From contig NW_022204779.1 in NCBI RefSeq assembly GCF_008831285.2, positions 1 through 36,073 of the forward strand: a stretch of 36,073 nt of DNA. Reading direction: 5' to 3'. This document shows positions 1 through 13,000 of the stretch, in pieces. The position numbers and the translations under genes are program-made. The notes beneath the pieces are model-generated. The model made no database searches, was not told where the DNA came from, and saw only the letters and a list, made by a program, of their open reading frames with translations. The stretch is from Nymphaea colorata (Eukaryota; Streptophyta; Magnoliopsida; Nymphaeales; Nymphaeaceae). Position 1 is the stretch's first letter; each line of letters begins with the position of its first letter.

Positions 1-60
1 CCCCAACCCCAACCCCAACCCCAACCCCAACCCCAACCCCAACCCCAACCCCAACCCCAA
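1..60. repeat. Left telomere, (CCCCAA)10
   Basis: Ten perfect CCCCAA units begin at base 1 and give way to AT-rich unique sequence at base 61. This is the C-rich strand of a C4A2 telomere, as known from Tetrahymena-type ciliates. With the G-rich array at the other end it marks the window as a full-length macronuclear chromosome. Confidence 0.97.
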
Positions 61-596
61 CAATTTTAATATTATTTTAACGAATGATTTCATCAGGCTT
101 CAAAAAATGTGAACTGCTATTAGAGGAAGACCCGAATAGCTGCGCCGGGAAAAGGCCTTCACAGTCTTGCCACCTCGGGAAGACCTAGCCTTTGAATGAA
201 CTTCGTGCCAACGCAGGCATGTTCCCTATTCTTCGCAAAAAGAAGGAAAACCAAATCAGAATTCGGCAACTATAGGCCTTGAGGTAAAAGTAAAACAAAA
301 TGCTCGCGTTCTATTTTTACCAAAAATCTCTTTCATGCAAAAACTAACAAAAACGCGAACGCAAATTATCATTGGCATGCAGCAGACTAATCCATCCAGC
401 ATAAAAAAAGTCTGCAAATAAAAACTCTCGCTCTATCAATCACTACAGTTTCATGCAGATGAAGAACATGATGTCGGAAAAGAGCAAATACATCAATTAA
501 AGAAATTGGGACTAAATGAAAGTCAAAAAGGTACCTCTATCTTGAAAGTGATCTATCTCAATCTCTATTCGACATTTATTTGAAGGCTTGCTAGCC
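61..596. other. Left subtelomere and upstream part of the START-like gene
   Basis: No independent gene is supported here. The first 150 bases look non-coding. From about base 219 several frames are open when TAA/TAG are read as Gln. One open stretch from about 430 to 580 reads KEQIHQLKKLGLNESQKG and may be the N-terminal part of the START-like gene, linked to it by an apparent frameshift near 570-590. No repeat family or RNA gene was recognised. Confidence 0.4.
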
Positions 597-1001
597 ATGG
601 TATTTTTGACTAAATCATCTAAGTTTATAAACATTATGAATATACTAAAGAAACTGAGGGCGCGGGAGGAAGAAGGAGAAACTACCGTCAAGAAGGAGGT
701 CAACATATTTTCCAAGCGGCTTTCAACATGCGGATCGGGAGTAAAGAATGCCAACCAGGATGTGTTCTATTTGAGGGACTTTGAGTTTCGCGAAGATTCG
801 ATTTGGTGTGTGATGACAAAGTCACTTAGCGACCCATCTGAAACCCCAAAAACAGTGTGGGTGAGCAAGACCTCTTCCAAACTGATCCTAAAACGACAGT
901 ACATTCTAATCAATTTCGAAGACATCAGCCAGGAAGACCAGGAGAAAAATTTGTTGAGCACAGCTGCGACTTGCTTCGCTGACGAAATGATACTCTGTTG
1001 A
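597..1001 (+). CDS. START-like lipid-binding domain protein (C-terminal part)
   Basis: The open frame runs from ATG 597 to a TGA at 999-1001 and gives about 134 residues. The central segment FYLRDFEFREDSIWCVMTKS, followed by a proline-containing loop and then RQYILINFEDI, has the order seen in the second half of START domains (RDF.., a W/V strand, a serine, then a hydrophobic strand). START domains carry lipids or sterols. This is inferred from pattern only. The product is short for a START domain (usually about 200 residues), so the true start is probably upstream, where open segments at about 430-580 lie in another frame. It converges on the giant gene with only 59 bases between the two stop codons. 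Confidence 0.45.
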   Translation: MVFLTKSSKFINIMNILKKLRAREEEGETTVKKEVNIFSKRLSTCGSGVKNANQDVFYLRDFEFREDSIWCVMTKSLSDPSETPKTVWVSKTSSKLILKRQYILINFEDISQEDQEKNLLSTAATCFADEMILC

Positions 1002-1060
1002 TTTGATAATATGGTTATTTTAATAGATGGGTTTAGGATTTGTTTAGAATCAGAATGGGG

Positions 1061-4000
1061 TCATAACTACTCGTCTCTGCCTTTTTTGGCATTAAGGACT
1101 GCTTCAGCGTTGGCAACATATTTCGATAGGTCCTTAGCCTTTATTTCGATCTCTTCCTCGTATTCCTCGTATTAGAAATCGTTAGTCTCACTCTTGTCAT
1201 TAACTTCCTCATATTGTTCAGGCTCTTTTTAAAGTTCTTACAATTTGTCGTTGGCGTTGAAAATTTCTTTGAGCATCTGCTTTTTCTGAGTCCTAGTGAG
1301 GGTGGTGCGACTATTCAAAGAAGAGTTTTCAGTCCTATCGAAATAAGTCACCTTGTATTTCACAGGAAGCTGAGAATTGGCTTTCTAATCTTCTGTTGGT
1401 CTGAGGACAGATTTGCTCTTCTTGTAGCCCTTAATCATATTCTTAAGTGCTTCCTTCGCCTTAGGATCAATAGACTTGACTAATTTCTTATTTTTGATTT
1501 TGGCGGCTTGGTATTCTGCATACTTTTGAGGGAAATTATTTTTGAATATTTCAGATTAAATGAAAATGAGCCAAACCTTTCTATAGATGAAGACAGTCAA
1601 GGCGAATATATGATATATGAAGCTGATGCTGCAAACGATGGTCAAATAGTAAATGATACCATATGAAAACTCTTATTTCTATGCGGCAGTTGCGTTATTC
1701 TGGTCTTTGACTGCTAATATTAGCATAAGGAGCTAGAAGAGTATTAAGCAAGCTTCATGATATATCGCAATATAGTTCTTAAGACGATAGTGTCTGAATT
1801 TAAAGGTGTAAGGACGGGCTTTGCAGAAATAGAAAAGAGTTAAGACATTAAGAGCTATGCAAAGCCCCATTTGAATTAGTGGATTTTTCTTTGGCAATGC
1901 TATGAAAGCAGAGATTAACAGTGCCCTCACAATATTGACATTAAAGCAAAGTAAAGAGAAAATGTTATACCGATAGATACATTTGAAGGGGAATATGTTT
2001 TCGTTATTGATCTTTGGATAATACATATTCCTCAAGTCGATTTTCTTCTTCTCAGAGAGGAAACATTCGTGGAAACAAGATTGTCTGCTTAGTCATCTTG
2101 CAAAATGATATCAGCTGCTTTTTTCAGATTGTCAGAAAGCGCTGGGTATTAATTATAGAAACTTAGCACTCTATAAGCAATTAGGATGCAAAGGACAAAG
2201 AAGAAGGCGATGAAGGCATGTGCCAAGATCAAGCTAGCTTGGGTAAATTCATCATAGATGCTGTAATCTCTTAACTGAAGGAATGCAAAGAAGACTGTGT
2301 TGAGCATAAAATAGCTACCCACTCGAGGAAAACAGCGAATTTGAACTTCTCTTCCAGCATGTTCTTGCAGAATACTCTTGCATTTTTGAAACGATTGACT
2401 TCAGGGACACTTAGAAGCTTCAAGATACCCCAAAGACCCAGAATAACAACAAGAGGAGTGAAGGCAAATCCTGCATTTCTCAAGAAGTTGTAGTCTCCTA
2501 CTGTGTTATATACTGATGAAGGAACATTAGGACGCAAAACTGGGTCTTAAACTTAGAACATTCTTGGAAGATAGTGAAGGGTACTATACTTGATGCCAGT
2601 GAATACTTTAATGAACTCAGGAGGAAGATTGATGGCAATGAAGTAATGAACATAAATGAGCTGCAAGAATTTCATGAACTAGATATCATAGATGAATGAA
2701 ATGACGCATATAATGGCTAGGAAAGTAAAGTAGTAAGGGAAATCGTTTGGAGCCTGGCTGATCGATTTAGAATACATGTTGTTCACATCCATCTGGATCT
2801 GAGATGAAAGGCTAGCTGGTAAGTTTCCATTTGAATCGACAATGTTTTGAGGATTTGTGATCTGGACATTGTAATTAGAGCCTGAGCTTCCAGGAGGGAA
2901 GACAATCTGAACTGTTTGAGGATCAATCACTATGATTTGGTAAGCTGGAGTTCCAGAAGATTGTAATAACCTTCGGCGGTCTCGGTCTGAAGATACGCCA
3001 AAAATAGCATAGAGGTTTCCTGTAATGTTGATAGGACTATTAAAGTTCAAGTTGACTGCCGTTTGACCATTGATACTTGTAACATTTGTGCCATAAGTTA
3101 ATCCTTGGCTGCAAGTACCATTGCATGATATGCACTGCCTATTCGAGTTGGGCTTAAAGCCGGTAGGACATGAAGACCTGCATCCACCATTATAAAGATA
3201 AAGCCCACTTTTGCAGTCTGTACAATTAGTTGCAGTAATTGTGCATGTGGCACAAGAAGAGCTGCATGGTTTGCAATAAACTATCGAAGTATAGGTCCCG
3301 TTGGGGCAAACATCAGTGCAATTAGAGCTATTGAAGTTGAAGTAAGAAATGTTTGCAGAGCTCATGTTGCAATATCCATAACAAAAGTTATTGTATGAGA
3401 CTGAAGCGGAAACGCATGTTATACAGTTTGTTAGGGAGGTGCAAGAGACACAGGTGGAAGGGCAAGCGTCACATCTAAAGGCTCGAGAATTTGCGAAAGA
3501 ACCAATCACGCAGCTGGCTTTACACATTTTGGTGGAGTTTTCTCCATAAAGTGGATTGCAGTAGTTGGAAAGCACACAGGTCCTAGTATTTGGATTGGCG
3601 TAGTAAGAAAGAGAGCAGTTAGTAGTGCAGACACCATTTTGTAGGAAATAGCCAGAGAAGCATGATGTACATGAAGTCGCACCTGTGCAAGCGCTGCATG
3701 ATAAAGGGCAAGCCAAACATCTATGGTCCTCCAGATTATTATAATAAGGATTCGGGCAGGACGAAACGCACTTGTATGTTACATCATAAGAGTAGAAGGA
3801 TATGCACATTGTTAAACGCAAGTGTTATCGTAGCTTGCAGCATAGGTCTGAACAAAAGGAGGATCTGCAATAGGGCAACTGGGCTAGCATGCTACTGACC
3901 ATTGGTAGGCGAAGCTTCCACTAGGGCAGCTAGTGACACAAGTTCGGGTAGAATTGTCAGCATAAAGCAGCTGATTGATGGGGCATTTTGGTACACACTT

Positions 4001-7000
4001 ACGAGTTGATGGATCTCCATAGAATGGATAGGGGCACATCTTCATGCAGAATTGTGTCTAAAGGTAAGCGAAGTACCCTAATGGGCATTAGAAGACACAT
4101 AAATTATTCTAAGGGAATGAAAGGGACCCGTTTGGACAATTAGTTATGCATGTTCTAGTATTATTTTAACCATAGAGATTCCTAGGGCAGGTTTTTAAGC
4201 AACTCTGACTGATATTCTCAGCGTACATCAATGGTTGATCTGGACATTTAGACACGCAACGCATTGTGGTGGGATCTGCATAGGTTCCAAATGAGCAGCG
4301 AGTAACACAGAATCCAGTTAAGTTATCAGTATAGCTTTGCTCTGAGATGTTGCAGCTTCTAACACAAAGTCGGGATGAGTTTTCACGATAAAAACCAGCT
4401 ACAGGACAGCTAAACAAACATTAGCGTGTATCCTCAAAGGCAAAAGATCCATTAGGACAGATGAATACGCAAGTCTTAGAAGTCACTTCTGAAAAGAGAG
4501 GTGGGTTACGAGGACATACTTAGACACATCTACGAGTTGAATTATCTGCAAAAGTGCCATTGATGCAAGTAGCCACGCATGTCCTGGTGGGCAGATAAGC
4601 AAAAGTGCCGTTAGGGCAAGTCTTGACACATTAGCGCGTAGCTGAGCTTGCGAAGCTATCGATGTCAGCTGAGCAGTTCGGAACACAAAGAAGGTTGATT
4701 CTATCTGAGAAGTAAGAAGGTGGGCATACTGTGACACACTTCCAATTTAGAGGATCCCTCAGCGTCAAAGGCCTATTGGGGCAATTTATGACGCATCTCC
4801 AGGTGCTATTTTAGGCATAAGTTCCGTTGGGGCAAGTTGCAACGCACACTCTTGTTGAGTTATCAGCATAGGTATTCAAAGGGCAATACTTGACACACCT
4901 CCTTGTTGCTAAGTTTGCGTAGTAGTTCGGATAAGTTGGGCATACCAAGACGCATCTCATAGTTGAGTTGTCAGCGATGTATGGACTAATGCATGAAGAC
5001 CTGCATGTCTTGGTATAGGGCTCAGCATAAAGATCAAATCTCATAGGACAAACTTGAGTACATAGTTGGTTCCTTGGATTTGCGAAGTATTCATCAGGAC
5101 AAGTAGAATTCGAACCTGTATTATACACACATTATTGCGTCAGTGGATTACCATAAGAATTCGCTGGGCATACTATTACACAAGTGCTACTGACAGGGTC
5201 TCCATAGTGAATAGGGTCAACTGAGCACTTCTCTACACATAGATTGATTAGTTTGTCAGCAAAGGCTGGAGAGGTACATCCACTTTCGCATCTTCGGGTA
5301 CTATTAACTCCATATGAGCCTGGCGGGCAAACTGGTTTGCAGCTCCTGGATACAGAATCAGCATAAGTTCCATTCGGACAGTTGATTACACAAGTTCTGC
5401 TGCTGTTGTCTGCGTAGCGGTCGGGGACCTGAGTGCAGCGAGAAATGCAAGTGTTAGTCCTATTATCGGCAAAGAGCATGGGCTTAGTTGGACAATAGGC
5501 AACGCAAGACCAAGTAGAAGTGTCGGCATAAGTGCCATTAGGGCAGGTCTGGACACAAAGTCTTGTTGAATTGTCAGCAAATAGTCCTCCAGTGCAACTC
5601 TTTGAGCAAATTCCGTTAATACCAAAGAGGGCGGAATGGCTGGACACGTTCCTACACAATTTCTGGTTGAAGGGTCTGCGTAAGTACCGAAGAGGCAGCT
5701 CGTCAAGCAAACTCTATTGACCAAATCGGCAAATGAGCTTTGATTAATTGGGCATATCTTCACACATTTTCTTGAGTTAATTTCCGCATATGTTCCCACG
5801 GGGCACTTTTAAACACAGAGATTGGTGGAATCATCAGCGAATCTCTGAGGAGTAGTTGGCGGGCATTGGTTTTAGTAGCAGATAAAGTTGAACCCATAGA
5901 ATCCTTTAGTGCAATTGGCAATGCATCGGCTTGTTCTGGCGTCTGCGTACCCTGTAAGGCAGAAGGTGACACACTACATGGTAGAATTTTCAGCGTAAGT
6001 GCCACTGAGGCAAGTCTGCTGGCATTCTCTATTGTTGGCAGGATCAGCGTAAAGCTTATGGCTACAGTGGTAGACGCAAGTCCTTGTAAAGACGTCTCCA
6101 AAGTAATTGGAGCCACTGGGACAAGTTGCAACGCATAGATTAGTGATGTTGTCTCCAAATGTACCGAAGGGGCATTCGGGGACACATGTCCAAGTTGATT
6201 TGTCTCCATATAGCCCATTCGAGCATTTTTGGACACAGAGATTGAGAATAGGATCGCCAAAAGTGTTGGAAGGGCAGTATTGCACACAAGTTCGAGTGGT
6301 TTCTAAACCATAGTAGAGAGGGACAGAAGGACATATAGATGCACATGTCCTTGTAATATTATCTGCAAAGAGTGGTGAGAGGCAGTTGGTGATGCACATA
6401 TTGGTCGTAGCATCAGCGAAGGCGTTTGAAGCAATATCGCAGAAACTAACACAGAGTCCCTTGGAAGGATCGCCAAACAATCCGGTGGCACATTGGTCTG
6501 CAGTTACGCAGGTCTGGGTCAATTCGTCTCCGAACAAGGTCAGTAAGCTTGTTGAGGGGCACACCTAATAGCAGATACCGTTGTAGGCATATGATTCATT
6601 GTAGCATCGGCTGACGCACTTTTTAAGGAATGGATCTGCGTTTGTTCCTGATGAGCAGGAGGATGCTCCAACGCATGTCTTAGTTGCGTCATCTGCGTAT
6701 TGGGATCCATTGCAGGTTGGTACACATAGTCTGTTGGTGGAGTCAGCGTACATCATTGAGTAACCTGTTGAGCTACAGTTGAGCACGCAGGTACGTGAGA
6801 AGGGCTCTCCAAAAAGTGAATCGGCTCCAGGGCAGACATCTTGGCATAGCCTATTGACGCTATCTTTGAATTGGTACTCTTGGCAATTCAAGTTGCATGT
6901 ATTATTGAAAGTAGAGCCAAAGTATCCACTAGGACATTGGGTAACGCATGCCATAGTTAGAGGGTCAGAAAAGTATCCAGAAGGACAATAATATACACAA

Positions 7001-10000
7001 ATACCGTATCCCTGTGAGAGTGGTTTATGCTTAAATTGGTTATTGCTACAGACATTTGTGCAAGTATGGGTGAAGTTATCTGCATAGAAATTTGGAGAAA
7101 TCAAGCATTGAGTCACACAATATTTGGAGTTGGAATTGGCGAAATACCCGAATGGACAATATTGCAGGCATGTGCTGTTGGGAGGGTATGCGAAATAGCC
7201 TGAAGGGCAACTAGTAACGCATTTGAATGAAAGTGGATCGGCGAAATACCCTGAAGTGCAAACCGCAACACAGGCCGGAGGGTTTGTTTGTGAATCCGCA
7301 AAGTAGATATTGCTGCAGTTCATCAAGCACATTCTCTGCCTATTATCAGCGTAGTAGTTGTTAGGACATCTAGTGACGCACTTTTGAGTTGTTGGGTCAG
7401 CGAAAGTGCCATTACTGGCAGGGCACGATATCACGCATCTTCCTGTGCTCTGATCTGCGTATGTCATAGGAGAACTGAGCATGTGCTGACGCATGCGCCC
7501 TTTTCGTTATCAGCGTATTTGTTTGACCCGCAGACAGTGAGGCACTTTTTACTACTATCAGCATAGTATCTAACAGGATTGATGGGGCAGTTCACCACAC
7601 ATTTGTAAGTAGTCGGGTCGGTGTAGTAGCCAGCAGGACAACTCGAGACACAGGTTTGAGTTGTACTGTCAGCGTACATATTGGTGGTTCCGTTGAATGT
7701 GCAGTTTAGGACACAAACAGATGCCAGCAAGAAGTAAGGAGGAGGGCAGAATGAAACACAAGAAGAGTTGACGCTGTATTGGTATGTACTTGCTGGGCAA
7801 GTTGCAACGCAGACTCTGTTGACGAGGTCGAACCATGATGCATTAGAGGGGCAAGTTGTGACACAGGCCCTTACTGGAGTGATTGAGGCAAATGTCATAG
7901 GATTTGATGAACATACCAGGACGCAAGATAGTGATTTAGTATCAGCATAATAGGGGGATTGACATGTAGTTGTGCAGCTTAAGTTTAGAGGATTGTAGAA
8001 ATATCCAGTTGTACAGTTACTGACACAGCTCAGCGTTAATGAGTTCTTTAGCAGTCCGGTACTGCAAGAAGACGAGCATAATCCTGTATATGGATCTGCG
8101 TAGTTGGATCCGTAGCAGGCAGTAATGCACTGGCGAGTGGTGGAGTCACCAAAGGTCCCATTAGTGCAGCTTAACACGCAAGAAGTAGTCTGGTTATTGG
8201 CGAAATAATTAGCTGGGCAGGCACTGGGGAGAACGCAAGTTTGGCTAACAAGGTTGATGTAGTATCCGTTAGGGCAGAACTTTACGCAATTCTTACCAAA
8301 AATGTAAGTGTTGTTGGGGCATTCGGAAACGCAGGTCAAAGAATCGTCACTAGCATATGTACCATTCGGGCAGGAAGATGCAGAGACACATTTTTTAGCA
8401 ACCAAATTGGCGTAAAGAGTGGTATTCGCGGCAGAGCTAATGGGGCAAGAGCTGACACATCGGTTAGTCGTTGGATCCACCAGGAAAGGACAGGCAGCTA
8501 CACAGCTCATGTTCGCGTCATTCATGTACCCAGTCGTGCAAGGAGAGATGCAAATGCTATTTGTGGAATTAGAAGCCCATGCGTAGAGATACTGAGGGTA
8601 GGTTGGGCAATTAGCAGTGCACGTCATGGTATTTGGCTCGCGATATGTCTTGTAGCTTGAGTTGTAGGTACAGGTCGGCTGGCATGTTCGGTTGTTAGCG
8701 ACATCACGATAAAGTCCACTTGTTATGCATGTTGTCACGCACAGCCTTGTTGGAGTGGTTCCTGGGTCTCCGAAATACCCCGGAGAATTAGCGATAGTTA
8801 TTGGGCAGATATCGATGCATATTCTCTTTTCGATAAAGGCGAAGGAAGGCACAGGGCATGAAGGCACACACATCTTGGTAATGTTCTACCCGTAAAACAC
8901 TTGGTTATTGGACGAGTTGCTCGTGCAGAAGCCGGTGCAAAGGTTAGTGAAATTATCAGCCCATGTTCCACTTGGGCAATTGACAATAGGGTCATTGATG
9001 CACATTCTTGTGACAGAATTACCCCAAGTCGCAGTCATGCAGACCTTCACACATGTCCTGTTGATTTATACCTGTGCAAAGTAACCAACTGGGCATTTAG
9101 GGGCGCACATGTCAGTTGTATTGTCTCCGAAAGTGTCAGAAATACCTAGAGATGCGTTAGCAGCCGGACAGACATAGACGCAAAGTTGAGTTGTGTTGTC
9201 TCTGAAGTAGTTGAGGCCCGGACAGACTGATGTACAGAGGCCGTAGCCACTTGAAATCTCACCGTAGTATTGATCTGGACATTTGGCCACGCACCGGTTC
9301 GTCTTAAAGGGATCAGCATACGAGTAATAGGTGGAGTTGTGCGGGCAATAATACACGCAGGATTGGGTGGTGTTTTCAGCAAGCATAGTAGTGGGGCAAT
9401 TGATAGGAGTCACACATGTGTAGGTGATATTCTCTGAGTATGTGAAAACTGGTGCAGTTGAGCATTGCGTAACGCAGACGTTAATTTGCTTATCTGCAAA
9501 GGAGAAGAACTATCCGCATCCTGAAACAACCAAACACATCCTTGTGTTATTTTCAGCATAATATGGATTGGAACAATTGGCAACGCAGTACCAAGTGGTA
9601 TTGAGGCCGTAGTTCGGAGAGGTGCACTTGGGAATGCACATCTTTGTTGCATTGTCAGCATAGTAGTGTAAGGTGGCCACTGTTTGGCAGTAAACTGGAA
9701 GCACGCACATATTGCTGACGGTATTGCCGAAGTATCCAGCGGAGCAGTTCATTGAGCTGTTATAGCATTTGCCAGTTATTGGGTCACCGAAGAATCCTGG
9801 CCCACAGTTACTCACACAAATTCTTGTTGTATCCAGTGCGTACGAGTTAGGAGGACAACTGTTTTGACAAGCTGGTGAGACAGTACTATTGACTCCAAAA
9901 GTTCCAAGCGTGCATAAGGTGGTGCATTGTTTGGTAAAGTTATCTGCATATTATAGTATGGTGGAGTTGCAGTTGAGGACACAAAGGTTGGTGTTTTTGT

Positions 10001-13000
10001 CTCCATAATATGTTTGAGAGCAGTTGAAGACGCATTGGAACGTAATGGGGTCACCGAAGGGAAGTGATCCCGAACAAGCGCTGCACAGTCTTGTATTGTT
10101 ATTACCGAATAGACCAGTTCCGCATAGCTTGGCCTCAACGCATCGATAGCTTCCAGTGCCGTAGAGAGAAACTGGGCTTGCAGTGCATTTAACCACACAA
10201 CTCCGGTTGGCCTGGTAATCTGCAAATCTACCACCCGTGCAGGTACCAGTACAGTAGCCGCTCTGCGAATAGTAGTCCGGATTAGTTGGGCAAAGGGTGA
10301 CGCACAGATTTGTAGAAGGGTCTCCAAAGTAGGAAGAATTCGTGCAAGCAGTTTCGCATCCCATAGTGAATGGATCAGCGTAGGTATTGGTTGTACAATT
10401 AGTGCCGACCACACACAACCTTTTCTGAGAGTCTGCGTAGGTCTTATTACTGCAGGAAGTTTTGACGTTGTAGCAGAATCTTGTATAGTTGTCTGCCCAC
10501 AATCCTTGGTCACAGATAGCAGTGCAGACCCTATTGGAGGTCAGATTGATGGCATAGTACCCGAAAGGGCAGGTTTGAACGCAGGGCCTGCCGTCGATTG
10601 GGCTGCCGTACCATCTGAAGGGGCACCTGGAGACGCAGAGGTTTGTGGTAGGATCACCATAATAGCCATTAGGACAACTAGTTGAGCAAATTCCCACGCT
10701 TGCTGTTGTGTAATTATCGCCATAATAGCTGTTAGGGCAAGTGCTCACACACATCTTGGTTAGATCGTACGCGAAGGTCTGGTTGGGGAAGAAGGTGCAC
10801 ACATTCACGCAAAGTCGGAAGGAGTGGAAAGGATCTGCGTATTGGTTGCTTACAGGGCATTGCTTGACGCAAAGCCCTGTCATCTTATCACCAAAGGTTG
10901 CCTAGGGAGTCGCGGTGCAGTTCTTGACGCAAGTTCGATTGGCCTGGACATCACCGAACATGTTGGTGACATTTGAGTTGCAAGAGACAACGCACTGGCT
11001 CGAAGTTGTATTGTCAGAGTAGCCGAACATCGAATTGTTGCATTGTTTGACACAAAGACCTCCATCCCAGTAGGCGTAGCCGGTATTGCATTTTGTTTGG
11101 CACATTCGAGTGGTGTTTTAGCCTACCTGTCCATAGACTCCGCATCTAAACTCGCACTTTTTGGTTGAGTTGTCTGCGTAGGTTCCCACAGGGCAGTTCA
11201 TGGGATTGTTAGAACAGTTTAAGAAATAAGGGTGAAGCCATTGGCCAGCCTAACACTGCAAGACACAACTACGATTGCCGTTTGCTACAGACACCTGGAA
11301 GTAATAATTTAGGGGGCATTCGTTGACACACAGATTCTTGGTTGGGTCTGCGATCGAAGGAGTTGGGCAGAAGACGACACAACTCATAGTAACATTATCT
11401 CCGAATGCATTGTTACAAGTCGATACGCATTTTTTGTGGCCTGATAGGGTTTGGGTATAATACCCTGCCGGACAGCTGACCACACACTGATTTTAGTTGT
11501 CATACTCATAGCCAGTTGAGCAATTACTCACACAGATAGGATTGGTTGTCCTATTCTCTAGTTGGAAGAAATATCTGGTGGTGTTTCCGCTGTAATAGGG
11601 GCAAACTGTCACGCAGCTTGCAGTCGTTAGATCAAGGATGAAGCCTGAAGGGCAGGTATTAACACAGGTCCACATGGCTGTTCCGAACCCAGTTGCGCCC
11701 TTGTAGGCAAAAAGTCCGAAATTGTGGCAAGCAGTGGTGCACTTCATTAAGCTGGGAATCGCGTAATACCGCTGCCGCAGCTTTGCACGCAGGTTCCATA
11801 GTAGTTGACAATATTGTAGTTGTCTCCGTAGAGGTAGGGAGCCGTGCAGTTGACAGTTGGAGGGTTGACGCAAGTGGCAGTGAGCGTGTCTCTGTAGTAG
11901 CAAGCGTTAGCATTCGTGGAAGAGTTACAATAGTCGCAGCCTGTTTGACAGGTAGTGGTGCTTCCAGTCATGTAGTAGTAGTTTCTGCTAACGTCGCAGA
12001 TGCAGCTTCCGTTCTTGACAGTTTTTAAGTTGTCAGTGCAGCCTGTGCATTGGTTTGAAGCTGGACCTGTGCAACTCTTGCAATCAGGGTGGCAGCTTAG
12101 GACTGAGAAAAGTGCACTCTGAATACCCCAATAGTAATAAAATCCAGTTGTGTTCCAGACTGGGTTCATGTTGGGGTAAATATTGATGGTAAATGCTTGA
12201 TTGACAGCGGTTGGAATAGTTGTAATTTGTCCGGCAACAGTAAGTAAGTAGTCGTTGGCAGTGGTACCGCACCTCATTTCACCGATAGCTCCATAGTTAT
12301 TGTAGTTGAAGATAAAGGAAGGGTTGTATCAGTTGATAATTTTACATATATTCCAGCAGTTGAGTCCCAATTATCGATGAAAAGTATCCTTAGCCTAAAG
12401 CTAATCGCATAGTAGTTTTTGGCAGACAAAGTATTGGTTGAATATGAGAGATAACTGCTCTTTGTTAGGGCAGATTTATAGCCAAAGAGAGTATAGTAGC
12501 CTCCGCATGAGTACTTTTAGGCTGGCTGATTTGTACCTATGTAGCTATCGAATCCATAAGTTGACGCCCAATAGTAGTTGGTGTAGATTTGACTACCAGG
12601 ATTTCCAGACTGGCAAGTGTTTCCAGACAACTATATCCATTAGGACAGGATAAGCAATTATAATTGTTTGGACCATTGCAAGTAAGGCAAGATATATCGC
12701 AGGCCGAACATGTAATAGTTGCGCTGAGGTAGTATCCGTCAACGCAGATGCAGTTAGTTGGACTCCATGTTGACGATGAGTTTGCGCTCTTCTGATAGTA
12801 GGAGTAAAGCCTGCAAGTAGTTTGGTCCACGCACTGTCCTGCAACGAGCGAATATCCTTGAAGACAAGCTGAGCAGACTATTCCTTTCGTGCAAAGATAA
12901 TCGTTATCGCAGACTATAGGCTTGAGCTCTGGATTATTGCTCGTATCCACCACTAAATTTATATTACAATCTGAGCATTGGCCAGGACAGGGGTAGCATA

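Noticed and set aside
5532-8660. Plus-strand open frames opposite the cysteine array (for example 8241-8660)
   Set aside because: They are reverse shadows of the Cys-rich repeats, with Val/Ala/Arg-rich composition and no family resemblance.
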